Shown here in pieces: positions 11,801 to 22,879 of a stretch of 64,000 nucleotides of DNA. How positions within the stretch are numbered: position 1 is the stretch's first letter; each line of letters opens with the position of its first letter. The stretch is taken from the NCBI GenBank assembly GCA_026874595.1, contig CM049308.1:20127867-20191866 (forward strand), written 5' to 3'. Under the pieces are notes generated by a model that saw only the letters and a program-made list of their open reading frames with translations, was not told the origin of the DNA and searched no databases. A program made the position numbers and the translations under genes. This DNA comes from Sipunculus nudus. Its lineage: Eukaryota > Annelida > Sipuncula > Golfingiida > Sipunculidae.

Positions 11801-14800
11801 AATGCAGGGTTTCTATTGGATTTTTTTTATAGAAAAGAGAAAATAAGAAGCATAGGTCAGAGGATCCCCAGTAGCCAGTAAAATTATTTATTTGCGACCT
11901 GAAGACAGAGACACGAAATGCCCCCCTCTTATGCAGAATTAATTAACCGCAGTGGGTTAGTCATCCTCGAAAGAATTCCCATGGTCATTATCGAGTTTTT
12001 CAGCTGCTGCAATCCCAGTCGGTGTTATAAACAACAGGGCTCTCATTGTTCGTTTAACCATAAGAAAAATAGTTGATTTAAGCGTGAAATTAAAAAGCAT
12101 TGATGTGATTATATGGAGTTCAGCTAATGTTTCGGTATCGGATAACTGCGAGACTCAAAAATTATTATATCTGCAACAGTTGGTAACACTTTAGATAAAT
12201 TAACCAAAAAAAACATGGTTTCATCTGAGTTTTTCGGATGCATTTTAATAACGTTTTTTCGGTCTGATTTTATGATCCGGTTTGTTATAGCCAGAAAAAC
12301 TGTACAGTGTCATAATGGTATCTGCTCCCTCTTGGATATTTTCCTATCTTTCCTTTTTTTTAGGATGACAAAAACAGCGGAACTCGGATTATATCATTAC
12401 ATCAACAACATCAATTCAAACCTAAGCTTTGAGGGTAAGTCCGTATAAGAAATGCTCCACCAATACTTTCATTTCTATAAACTACACGAAGAGGTTTTAA
12501 GAGTACGCACTAAATCAACCTTAATTTTATCAGACGTAATTATAGACTATTAATAGAATTCGCCTGTCTATGACGAATCTTCGTATCGGAGGCATTTGAA
12601 GGTTTGTGTCAATCAGCTGCGGGCTAAATCTAATTTTCCAAAATACAATTTATGTCCGCAGCAGGTAATCTAACAGTTGAGACCAAGTATATTAAATATC
12701 CGAATTCAGCCCGAGTCCTTAAAGATAAATATATCCATGGCATGGAGGGTCGAGGGGTAGAAGCTTCGGCTCTCACCGCTCGCAACCCGGGTTTGATCCC
12801 CGTTGTGGTTATAAGAGGGGGTTGTAGGTGCCCCTTAAAGGTCGACCTAGAACGCTTTTATATTCATAACGGCAATCGCTTTTAAAACTTTTAACAGGGA
12901 GTATCTAGGCATATTTCGTTTAATTTCTACTAACGGCTAATTTCAAATTTAGTCTTCTTCAAATGCTACATTCCACTATTTATCCGAATCATCTTTGATG
13001 TTTACTATGGTTGGATACATGGAAATATATGTATATAATTATAAGCTCTTAACTTCTGTTTGCAGTTGCACTACCAGAGAAAGTTCAGACATTAAACCCA
13101 AATAAGGTCATTCAAGCAACAGCTCACCAGGTGGAGGACTTAATTGCAAGGTCAGATATTTTCATATAATTACCCCCCCCCCCCCCCCCAAAACTGAGAA
13201 AGCCAAGACACAGATATTTTCATAGTGTAAAACCCCCGAGAAAGATTAAATGTTTTAGACAACGGCACACCAGGTCGAGGACCTATTTGCAAGGTCAAAT
13301 ATTTTCATTTAGAAATTAGAAGGAATGAAAACCTTTCATGATAAATACCAGCAGGACATGTAAATGTGGCAATTAGTTTGAACCTATTAAATGCAACATA
13401 GTTTGTAAGTATTTATTTATAATGTAACAAATAGATAATTTACTTCAGGTGCACGTATGAAAGGAAACCTTGTAATATAACAGAAGACTTCAAGCCGAGG
13501 TTCACCAGATTAGGTCTTTGCTATACATTCAACGGAAACAACGATTCTGCCCAAGTTACACAGTCAGGCACGTATTGCTTTATAGTTTTATTCTGTTTTA
13601 AATTTTGTTTAAATGTTCACTTCTTAAATCACATCTTCGCATGCTCGAACCAGTATCAAGATTTCCGGTATCGGATTTAGGACAAACCCACTAAAAGCAG
13701 ATGGCCATCAATATATAGAGTGTGCTGAATAGAAAATTTCAATAGCATTTTAGCATATGCAACCAAGACAGAAACAACATCATCTGTTTATTGTAGTATC
13801 ATGTATGTAATGGTGAACATAATATAAACTGCTCAATTCACAAAGTGCTTTGTTGACCCTAAAACTTCATGAATCTCATGCATTTCATTCAATATTGACC
13901 TGTTTTAGGCGTTGGCTTTGGGTTAAGTTTGATGATAAATATAGAATCATACGAAAACATAAAAGGACTAGAAGAACAAGTTGGCGTCAAGGTTAGTGAT
14001 TTATTTTTGTTTTGTTACTTAGACAACTATACATATGTTGTTGTATTTTTTAAAGGATAGGTCCATGGCCTGTTGGTGGCTGTGTCTATTGAATAAGGAT
14101 GAAGGTATCCATAAGATAAGATTGATATGTTATTATTAAGCCTCCTGGATTTCAGGTTTTATATGCACGGGGTTAGGAATAATCCTGAAGTCATAGCCTG
14201 TCGTTTAGACATTAGAGCGAATCTCTGAGGTTCTGTAACGCGTTTTCTCCATAAGCCATTGAGGCACCGGCGGGATTCGAACCGGGGACCTTCATCTCCG
14301 AAGTACAACGCGTTAACCACGTTAAATAATAAATATTTGTTACATTTAATGCTATATTTATTTTTTTTTATTATAAAACAGAGCAGACATAGGAATTTAA
14401 AGATGTGTGTGGTTATGCTTGTGGTGATGCGGTATCTTCCTAATTTTTGTAGATGTTGCTACATGATCCACAAGAGGAGCCTTTGGTGAAAGACTTGGGT
14501 TTTGTCGTTGCCCCCGGGACACACACGTTAATTGGAGTGAAACAAACGCGGGTTAGTTGACTTAATTTTCCTGCTCCGCAGTCTAGCTTATTACCAAACT
14601 TTTCACATCTTATTCTATAATTGTTTTTATATCTAAACATTGTGGCCATCATAATTCCCTATGGTGATTCAATTGCATTTGTAATATGTAATAACATCAT
14701 ATTCAATTCATGCATATTGATGTACATGTGTTCACAATTTAAATCATTAATATTAGTATCATATCTCAAGACATATTTATGTAAGTAAATTACAGTAACT

Positions 14801-17800
14801 GTGGGATCTAGTATCGATGTTCCTTCGCATATCAGTGTTTTACTCTAAAGTTTTGTATACACGATACACGATAGGTAATTCTTCTGCAACCGACTGTTAG
14901 GGGCCATAAAAATGCAGACCAAGTAAAGCTAATGCTTACTTTCTTCTGCCCCTGGGCAAGATTTAAAGATGATAAATAGAGTAGATTTGTAGATTTTGTT
15001 AACCAACCACGGTTCTCATTGCTTAGGGTTATCATGCACTTTTTATCTATGTACAGTATCACTGCCATTTTTCATCAGTATTTATGGAAATCGGTTAATC
15101 AAGTGTGAATATACATTAAAAAACTCCAAATGACGAGAAATCCGTTATTGTGAACTGGAACGTCACAATAAATGTGGTTATATCTTAAGTGGGAAAGAAA
15201 TAGTGAAACGTGTCAGCTTGGTAGTTTTGAATATACGTGGATTTATATATGTATAAATTCCCACAAATACTAATATCTGTCTTTTAATTAGCTGTCACAT
15301 CTACCAGAACCCCACGGACAATGCCGTCCGGAGGTTTCATATACGTCTAACTGCGTGTCTAAAAACCGAGCACAGAAAGTTGCCTCCGAATGCCATTGCA
15401 AGGAACCATTCCTGCAGTCTTCGGTGATAGGTCAGTTATATTTGACATCTACTGTATCGAACGCAACTTGAGGATATATTTTTAGCTTCTTATGACGTTT
15501 CGACTGTTTGTCCATTATGTTGTTCTTCTATCCTAGCATATTTACAGCATGAATATTATGTGCGGTAATTCCAATAATGCTAAAACATAAAAGATAACAC
15601 CAGCATTTAAAATTGGTTTTTAAATATATAGCAAATAGTATAAAATAGTTCCCACCAAGAGAGGAAGCAATATAGTTGACAGAAAATTTCTCAATTGACA
15701 TTGAAACATGTTCTGATGTATTTTAACATTCTTGCCAGATGCTACCACCCCCTTATTTATATTAGAGGAATCTAGGATGAAACCAAGCATACATTCAGAT
15801 AATTCCTAAATAGTGAAACTTTTATAAAAAAAACCAGAAATGTATTGAAACCTCTGCTTTGTAGGAGCTGTGCCACTGTGCAACATGAAACAAATCTTAA
15901 CATGCGTTCTCCGTAAGTATTGAAGGTATTATGCTGAAATACATACGTCATTATTTTACCAGCAGGAAAAATAAGTTATTCCTTAATTTCTCATTTACGT
16001 GCTACAAGTTTGTATCAATGAGTTGCTTAATAGAAATTAGCTAAGTCCAACCTTAAATTGAACCGTTTGATAGAACCGTTAAACGATTGTTTTACATAGC
16101 TGTTGTCTAGTTTAAGAAGTGAAACATCATGGACTGAAATGAAAGCGGTCAGGGTATATCAGTCAACAACCCACAAACGTGTTTTTACAGAGGATCTCTG
16201 AAGTGTATTAGGTATCAGGGTCGCATTTTGTACTAGCCGTGACAAACACGACTCAGGACCCCCTACTGGTTTGCAGCCAGTGTATTTCATGTGGACCATA
16301 ATCCTGGCCTTGAAAGGCATTACAGTCTTGGAATCATATCGTGTAGGCGGTTTCGAGTTCTGTTATTTCCTATAAAATATTCTTTGTTGCTTAACCACTG
16401 CCATGTGTTCTGTTGGGCACCTGAGTGTTGATACGGAGACTGCGCCATCAAATGCACATCATCTCTATTTACAACCCGGTTGTCTATTGGTAACAGAAGC
16501 CTTTTTTCTTGGACACCGATAAGGTGCAACGTTGTCGGGTGACACTTATCACAATCATATAGAAATAAGCTAGGAAGTCCTGTCAGAGCCAGTCATTACC
16601 GTTCCCGTCAGACCCTATCATAATGTGGATTAATTGTTAAAACGCTCCAGCATCATCGCAAATTGCACTATATTATAATTTATTCAATATGTCATATCTG
16701 TTCAAGGTAATGTCAAACCAGAAGACGACACATTTGCGTGCCCGTTGCCATGCAACCGTATCACATTTGAACCGGTTTTGTCGTATGCTCAGCTGTCGAA
16801 AATGATCAAAACTAGAATTGGTGAAGGGGTAATTTCAAAAGTGAAACATGATTATTTCCATGCCATGGAAGTGGCCAGACGTGTAGATCGTGAAATTGCA
16901 TTGGCTGAACAAGACACTATTAGCACCATGGAAAAAAAGGTCAGTCGCATTTATCGTTTTACATTAAGCTATCCTTAAGTATATCATTTAACTTCTCTAG
17001 AACCGTTGACAGGGTCATTCTCTTAATACTGATTCTTTACACATAATCTATTCAAATGGAAATCGAGATCCATTTAAAAGAAATCCAGAGTTTGATTTGA
17101 ACGTTATATAATGTCTCCTACAAATATATACTAAACTCTAACTGGTTCATTCAGATTTTTATGAAAACATTTCGTTACAGGTTAATTCTTACCAGAAGAG
17201 TATATCTCGCTTCATAGATAACATGAAGAGACTCGACGGTGCAATGTTGACCAGAATACTTACTATTATGAATGCAACTTACAATGTTCTTCTTACTGAA
17301 ATCAAAAGCCGAGAAATTGCTTATAAATCCATCGGCGATGTGGGGCAGGATATGTTTTTCTTGCAAATTGATCTTGGTTATATACTCGATGGACGTACAG
17401 GAATATATAATCACGATTGTGCCAAACCTAGCGCCCTACTGGGCTTGACTAACATAACTAACATAGATCAAATACATTCTGCCAATTGTTTTTGCCTGCC
17501 CTATTTCACCAAAGATAATGTCAAGTTTTTACAATCCTTGATACACAACATAACAATCCAGCTTCACAGTATGAGGTTATATGTGGACGATCAAGGTCGC
17601 TTAATCAACAGAACTGTTGGCTGGGGGGACGATGATGCTTACGTTACCTGTTTGGGTAAGAGGTTGGATTCAAATGGGTTATGGATAGCCAATTTCGAGA
17701 AAGCTCTTCAGGCATGTAAATTATATTTACAATCATCACCTTCTGGAATTATATCACGGAACCAGGCAGTTGCTGAACTTATCGCATTCCATACATGGAT

Positions 17801-19002
17801 CACAGCAAACATATCAGCAGCAAGCGATTTTGGACTTACCGGTGAGAAAACATGCGCCTTGTCAAATACCAAAACATGGAGCTACCTGAAAGAAACACAT
17901 GGGAAATTTATAAGTTATTTCCAGCCGGTTATTCAGTGGTCATTGAATGAAACAGTTGTAAATGATTCTGTACACAGTTGTCTGCTGGAATGCAAACAGT
18001 TGGCTGTAAATGCGACTGAGCTGTTCCACAGTTTATTGGAGAGTTATCAGGAAGGCAATGAAGCAAATACCCAGAAGAATGGCTACTTCTATTCAATACT
18101 GTTTGTCAAAAGTGTGCAAGATATAACCGAAGCATATGACCGTTGCATCAGGCTTGCTCAAATCTACACTGGGATATTTCAAGAAGTTGAGAACAATCTT
18201 AGAAACGTTGCATCCTTATTTAAGGAGTTTGATCGCTACCAGCCACTCAGAAAAGTAATCACAAAACATTTTGGGCTCCCGGCTATGAAGCACCGAGCAG
18301 GAGAGGAGACCAATGAACACCTCTTATCTGAGATTGATTTTATCGTTAAAACATTCTTTAAGCCTTTGCAAGCTGAACTAAACATCACTATCTCGGACTT
18401 TGCTGCCCTGAACAAAGTTATGAACCCCATTCTAGGAAAGTTTGAGCACCTCGTAGACCGCGTCAAGGATATCATGGATGATGAACGGTTTGTTATGTAT
18501 GTATTAATTTCTAAAATCACTATATTGATTTGATAGGTATGTTCACATCTCGATGGAACTAATACTCATATCCCATATTCAGTCATATTTCATTCTGAAT
18601 AAGAGATTGATACTTTTCAAGGAAGTGTCACATTTATCATAGATGATGTTTGGTTTGTTATGTAATTGTTGAATTCGAAAATCACAATATAGAATTTGAT
18701 CGGTATGTAATGTTTAGATTTAACTAATACTCATAACCCATATATATTCATATTTTTATTCTGAATATGAGATATACTTTTCCAGGAAGAACTACTTCAT
18801 GGCGGATATTTTCTACAGATCGCTTTCATACGAAGAAATATCCCAGCAAAAGGCGTTCGAATTCTTGAGTCTGCTCAGTGAGATTGGCGGGTTCTTGGGT
18901 TTGTTGCTAGGAGCCAGTGTCCTGACAATGTTTGAACTTCTTGACCATCTGGCTATGGTGGCAATGAACAAATGTAGAAACAATAAACAGAGAAAAACTT
19001 AA
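8856..19002 (+). CDS. DEG/ENaC-family sodium channel subunit with giant extracellular insertion (12 exons)
   Basis: Splice model: 8856-9112, 9374-9541, 12364-12434, 13066-13150, 13449-13567, 13909-13991, 14453-14551, 15292-15430, 15865-15912, 16707-16939, 17181-18496, 18786-19002. Phases agree throughout and sum to 944 codons plus stop. Family marks: HG gating motif at residues 71-72 (TTFHGIKYV), TM1 at about 87-106, FPAVTICNLNRYR after it, CYTFN, LLHDPQEEP, GFVVAPG, ECHCKEPF, CPLPC at about 368-372 followed by FEPVLSYAQLS. Near the C-terminus come DIFYRSLSYEEI and TM2 with SEIGGFLGLLLGASVLT, in which GAS (915-917) fits the selectivity filter. Family members are usually 500-700 residues; the excess sits between LSYAQLS and the pre-TM2 strand. 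Products are trimeric, usually amiloride-sensitive, cation channels in the plasma membrane; the ligand here is unknown. Intron 5 has a GC donor. Confidence 0.9.
9562..10760 (-). mobile_element. CR1/Jockey-like LINE 3' remnant in intron 2
   Basis: Minus-strand translation gives the C-terminal part of a non-LTR reverse transcriptase: ITLHPIQSTKLLGIIIDSNR, TWREHIQLLCEKL, YCISFWGNC, KVQKLQNKAACVV, LGWMTVEERYRYFLC. The typical ending LILPKPRRERFKSSFSYAGP followed by LWNQLPLSLK comes next. At least one in-frame stop breaks it. The 3' end is an (AAAT)n tail, read as TTTA repeats at 9565-9582, as CR1/L2-type elements have. The RT catalytic domain is missing by 5' truncation. It lies inside intron 2 of the channel gene, antisense to it. 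Confidence 0.85.
12741..12870 (+). mobile_element. tRNA-derived SINE-like segment in intron 3
   Basis: A pol III-like head: GGGGTAGAAGC as A-box-like and GGGTTTGATCCC as B-box, spaced about 35 bases apart, followed by a GC-rich non-tRNA body. It lacks pairing acceptor arms, so it is a SINE head rather than a working tRNA gene. The 3' limit is uncertain. Confidence 0.55.
13255..13312 (+). pseudogene. Partial duplicate of channel exon 4 and its donor
   Basis: The end of exon 4 with its splice donor and the first intron bases (13121-13165) reappears about 139 bases downstream with a few substitutions. Shared words are 'caccaggt', 'gaggac', 'ttgcaaggtca' and 'atattttcat'. The copy sits in intron 4 and keeps a potential GT donor but no recognisable acceptor. 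Confidence 0.8.
14090..14330 (-). mobile_element. tRNA-derived SINE in intron 6
   Basis: On the minus strand the head reads TGGTTAACGCG (A-box) and GGTTCGAATCCCG (perfect B-box). A body containing GCTATGACTTCAGGATTATT follows. The acceptor-stem halves do not pair, which favours a SINE over a tRNA gene. It lies antisense in intron 6 of the channel gene. Confidence 0.65.
17181..18496 (+). other. Exon 11: novel 438-residue extracellular insertion of the channel
   Basis: A single 1316-base exon, phase 0 in and phase 2 out, flanked by 'cgttacag' and an AT|GTATGT donor. With the end of exon 10 it inserts about 465 residues where other family members have a short thumb-to-palm link. The segment looks largely helical, has nine cysteines (including CFC and SCLLEC) and nine N-glycosylation sequons (NAT, NIT, NIT, NRT, NIS, NET, NDS, NAT, NIT). 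It has no hydrophobic stretch long enough for a membrane helix, so it should be a secreted-side domain. I do not recognise its fold. Confidence 0.8.
18640..18788 (+). repeat. Duplicate of exon 11 edge plus intron 11
   Basis: The segment 18476-18625 (last bases of exon 11, its donor, the intron, and a 'cttttcaaggaag' end) recurs as 18640-18788, ending in the functional 'cttttccag' acceptor of exon 12. Shared words: 'gatgatg', 'ggtttgttatgta', 'aaaatcac', 'aactaatactcata', 'tattctgaat'. Intron 11 is therefore an internally duplicated unit with two potential donors and acceptors. Confidence 0.8.
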
Positions 19003-19172
19003 TTAAATTAAAATATCAGCTCCCAATACATTAAATATAACGGGGGCTCGACAAAACCTTTGATCTTACAACATGTTGCTGTGGCGTTCTTAATTTCAGC
19101 TTCGAGTACTGATCAGAATATCTTGGGAAAAAATGTGGATTATTGAATTTATACATATTTTTTCCAGATATT

Positions 19173-19178
19173 AATAAA
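19173..19178 (+). terminator. Candidate polyadenylation signal of the channel gene
   Basis: An AATAAA hexamer 171 bases after the stop codon, in an AT-rich 3' flank. Other AATAAA-like words occur further on, so use of this one is an inference. Confidence 0.4.
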
Positions 19179-19792
19179 ATTGAATTTGCCTCTTGAAGTA
19201 ACCCAGAAAAAAAATTAAGCATAATCGTACTGTCATTTCTGTGGAAACTACTCTTAATAATCCTTTTTCAGGCAGTATTTATATCAAACAATATATATAT
19301 TATCATATATAAAAACATGAAAAAAATAAAATATAAAGAAAATTCTAGATATATTTTACCTATATATGCTTTAAGATATTTCTATTAAGTGTAAAAACAC
19401 TAAATAAGCAAATGTTTTAAACAATACACGCAATGTTCATATATGATGACAGCCAGTTTTGCCATTCCATGAGAGAAAAGTGTAACATTATGCAAACAAT
19501 GGTGTAGCTATTGTTTAATAGATGACACCAGACTGGGTTTGTTGTTTGCAGTGTTTCTGTTTATACATTTAATCAGTTGGCCTTTCTACCATGAATGATA
19601 CTTTACGTGAACTATGCCTCTGTTTATTATAACATTTTATAAAGTAATTGAAATTGATTAAATACTTCTCAAAAGTAATTGTAATTTCATTACTTTGAAA
19701 AATTCAAGTAATTTATAATTGTAATTGGGATTTTTGGAAGTAATTTTAATTGTTATGATTACTTTTCAATGTAATTGGCCTCAACCCTGACT

Positions 19793-19950
19793 CACAAACG
19801 AGTGCGCCTTTCGGGGGTTCCTCGATGGTATGACCTAGCAATCGTGACGATTACGCACCCAGGGCCAGCAGGTGCAGTAGTCACCGGGTCTGGTTTGCCG
19901 CCAGGATATAAAATTCGAGGAAGGGTGTGATACTCCCCTATCACTTAGTC
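19793..19950 (+). mobile_element. SINE-like dispersed repeat, copy 1
   Basis: Shares a long ordered block with the minus-strand repeat at 54244-54400: 'AACGAGTGCGC', 'TTCGGGGG', 'TCCTCG', 'TGGTATGACC', 'GGTGCAGTAGTCACCG' and the end 'CAGGATATAAAAT'. The second copy carries a tRNA-like head, so this is probably a 5'-truncated SINE. Confidence 0.7.
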
Positions 19951-19959
19951 CGAAACCGG

Positions 19960-21350
19960 AATGGAATTCTGCAGATGTACATATACGTAGTTAAGTTAGC
20001 ATTAAAAAAAAGGAGGCGGTTACCTCCGACAAAAAAAAATTAAAAAAGTGGCCTGGTCAATAATCATTAAGGTGACCCTTATTATATAGTAATATCGTAG
20101 ATAGTCATGCGCATAGCCCTAACATTTGCTAAAAGAGTTTATATTTGCTTATGTAAAGAAAAGTTTAATAATCGCTTTTATATCACTAAATATTGATAAT
20201 TACTAGATTGCATGTTTGAAATACTCATAAACGACAATGCTGTGGCGATATATTGGAGGGAGAGTACATGTTGGACATTCCGGACCACAAATAGATACTG
20301 ACGAATGACAGATGAGGAAAACTGTTTTATTTTTCTCTAGGCCAGAGGCAGAGACAATCATTTGTCGGAGTCATATCATGACCAATGCCGTCACCTCTTT
20401 TGCGGCTAATGTGCACAATCATTTCGAAAGACGGGTTTCTTGTGGCGAAGAATATTCTCTTGAAAGAGATTTTATATGTTTTTAATAAGCTAGCATCTTG
20501 TCCTATATGTTCGTGAATAGAAATGTCCATACAATGGTTGTTCATGATTAACGCCTGTATTATGCTGAATGTCACCGATCGTTGTGTATTCCGGAATAAA
20601 ATACACTGCATCTTCGGAAGGGTTGAGTTAATAATTTATTTTCTTTGAAGCAGGTTGAGACTTAAGAAAACCGCAAAGTGCATATGATGTTCTTGGTCTA
20701 GATGTGACATAAGAGAGCTATGCATGTACACAACCTATTATGTAGTGTTCGCAAACCAACCGTTTCCTGCTATTTTTTCTATCATCTTACATCATCAAAA
20801 TATTCATGTGTCCTTTACTTTTTCTAGCGAATAAAGTACATATCCTCTCTGGAATTAAAGATTAAAAGCCGATCCGCATACTGCGCATGTTCTTTTTTTA
20901 GCATTTAAGAGGAATAAGGACAGAGCAATTTTAAACGTTGCATTTAATTGTACATGGAGAATTGGGCTTAGACCAGATTACTAAGTAACTGTTGCGAAGC
21001 TATAGTAAAGACTTAATACATGATGTTAAGATCATTCTTGAAAAAATTAGTATAAGTAGGAAAGGGGAATGTTTACGTTTTGTTTAATATAAATCTGATT
21101 AAATATATATTTAAAACCACACATCCTCCAAGTTTTTGTGGAAATGTAAATAGATAACACTGTGTTTGTGTTATTAACTAACAGGGCCTCATGGTAATAG
21201 AGGGACTTAGTAAAAAAAAAAAACATTCCATCAACCCAGCTATTCAAATATTATAAATCTCTCACCCACATATATTGTTGCAGATGTTCTGCGTATAAGT
21301 GACCTCACCTAAACTCTAGGTAACCTTAATACCATATTCATTTAATGAAT
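19960..21350. other. Non-coding stretch, no gene recognised
   Basis: No supported feature. A minus-strand open stretch near 20327-20611 (94 codons) has fairly protein-like composition, but I recognise no family and see no paired splice sites, so I do not call it. Confidence 0.4.
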
Positions 21351-21352
21351 AA

Positions 21353-21580
21353 TCATGAGAATAACTGTTCCATGCAGCCAATCAGGTCGCCGATATTGCT
21401 GTAAACCGTGAGGCATCTGACCATAATAACATTTGCGTTATTTTGGAGACATCTTCCTCTCCCAAAAGAACACGTGTAGTCTGTACCAGTACCCATGTCG
21501 GCATGTTTTCCAGGATATTTTTTACGCAAAGGAGACAGTATAAAAAGTTCTAAGCAAACGGTTGCAGAAGCCATTCCTCC
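21353..21580 (-). CDS. Possible terminal coding exon, unknown membrane protein
   Basis: On the minus strand a tract 'ttttttttgccttacgcactag' could serve as an acceptor. The open frame after it has a hydrophobic segment (LVGGMASATVCLELFILS) followed by a cysteine-bearing hydrophilic end (YTCSFGRGRCL) and a stop. I do not recognise the family, no partner exon was found, and the upstream side is occupied by a MITE. It may equally be chance. Confidence 0.2.
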   Translation of the reverse strand, partial: GGMASATVCLELFILSPLRKKYPGKHADMGTGTDYTCSFGRGRCLQNNANVIMVRCLTVYSNIGDLIGCMEQLFS

Positions 21581-21615
21581 AACTAGTGCGTAAGGCAAAA
21601 AAAAATAATAAAAGG

Positions 21616-21914
21616 TATGATTCTCAGGCACCGCCCGCATCAATTTTAACCCCCCGCATCAAAAATTTTTATTTTTATTTTCATTAGAATCTTACCAATT
21701 TGAGCTTCAGCCGCTCGGACATTTCTTTCAAGGAGAAAAAAATCCTACAATTTCCTTCATTATGTAGTGCTTTTACTTGTGTAGCTAAATTAATTTGTAA
21801 TTTTCATGCTTTTCCCTTTTAATTTGACATTTTTATCAAAACTTATAAAAAAATTTAAAATAAAAAAAACGCCCACCCGCATTGATTTCTGAAAAAAGTG
21901 CCTGAGAACCATAT
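21616..21914. mobile_element. MITE-like element, copy 1 (TIR TTCTCAGGCAC)
   Basis: About 300 bp bounded by TATGATTCTCAGGCAC on the left and its near-perfect inverse GTGCCTGAGAACCATA on the right. A second inner inverted pair follows (CCCGCATCAATT and its inverse). No coding capacity. A related copy lies 1.5 kb downstream. Confidence 0.85.
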
Positions 21915-22377
21915 TTTTTTTTATTTTGGCCTAAATTAAAATGCCTTACCTGCCTGGCACGTAATTCATGTGAGACAAATAATCCAAAATACTGCAAGAC
22001 AATTCACAATGAATACGATATATTCATCAGTGCAGCGATTCCAGATGAGACTTTAGTCAATGCGATGTCTACGTCATCAACCTTTGTGATATCATTATTG
22101 TCCTGTAAACAGCTGTCGCAAGAAAGGCCTGCATAGGAGCGATTTGGGGGCTCATTATAATAATTAGATCAAAAGGGCAGTGGAAAAGGACTATGTTGGT
22201 GGGGTCAATTGATACTGAGCTCGAATAACCATAACTACTGTTACAATTTCTAGATTTACTAATGCCTCTTGCGATACTAATGTTTTATGCTGCTTTTTCT
22301 CTTGCTGGTTCTACAGGCACTACCGGTTAGGGTGTTGTCTGATGGGCCATAAAACGGAATGCTGTAACGGTATAACG

Positions 22378-22379
<2 letters not shown>

Positions 22380-22419
<40 letters not shown>
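22380..22419. repeat. (TA)n microsatellite
   Basis: About 40 bases of TA dinucleotide. Confidence 0.9.
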
Positions 22420-22422
<3 letters not shown>

Positions 22423-22879
22423 GATAGACAATGTGGAAAATGTCATTGTGAAGCTTGACTTTAGCTGAGACCAAACCTTGACATTAAATTTAACAAATTA
22501 TTGTTTATCTCAGTAAAACTATACGGTATGCGTATGCACCATTAACAAACTGCTGATAAGTTTGGCCCTGGGATAAAGGAAGATTGACCTTTGTCACAAG
22601 GTTACAAAAATTGCATAACTAACGCCGGTCCCATAGTACCAAAGATAATTCATATTAAGCAGCTGATATTCATCTAATAACTTATTAAAGAAGTTTATGT
22701 TTAAAAAGCTTCATTGTTACTTCAAACGTCGTATCCATATGTCTGAAAGTTATATTTTTTTAGGGACGCCACAAATCACAAAAATATTAATCTTTTCCGT
22801 AATACATTTTTTCTAAATATCAAATAATAAGGCTTGTATAGACTTCTATTACTGATTTTATTTCGAAAAGATCTTGTTA

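Noticed and set aside
14254-14330. Functional tRNA gene on the minus strand
   Set aside because: A- and B-boxes are good, but the acceptor arms do not pair and the sequence continues into a SINE body.
20327-20611. 94-codon minus-strand open frame with protein-like composition
   Set aside because: No domain recognised, no convincing splice sites and no neighbours to support it.
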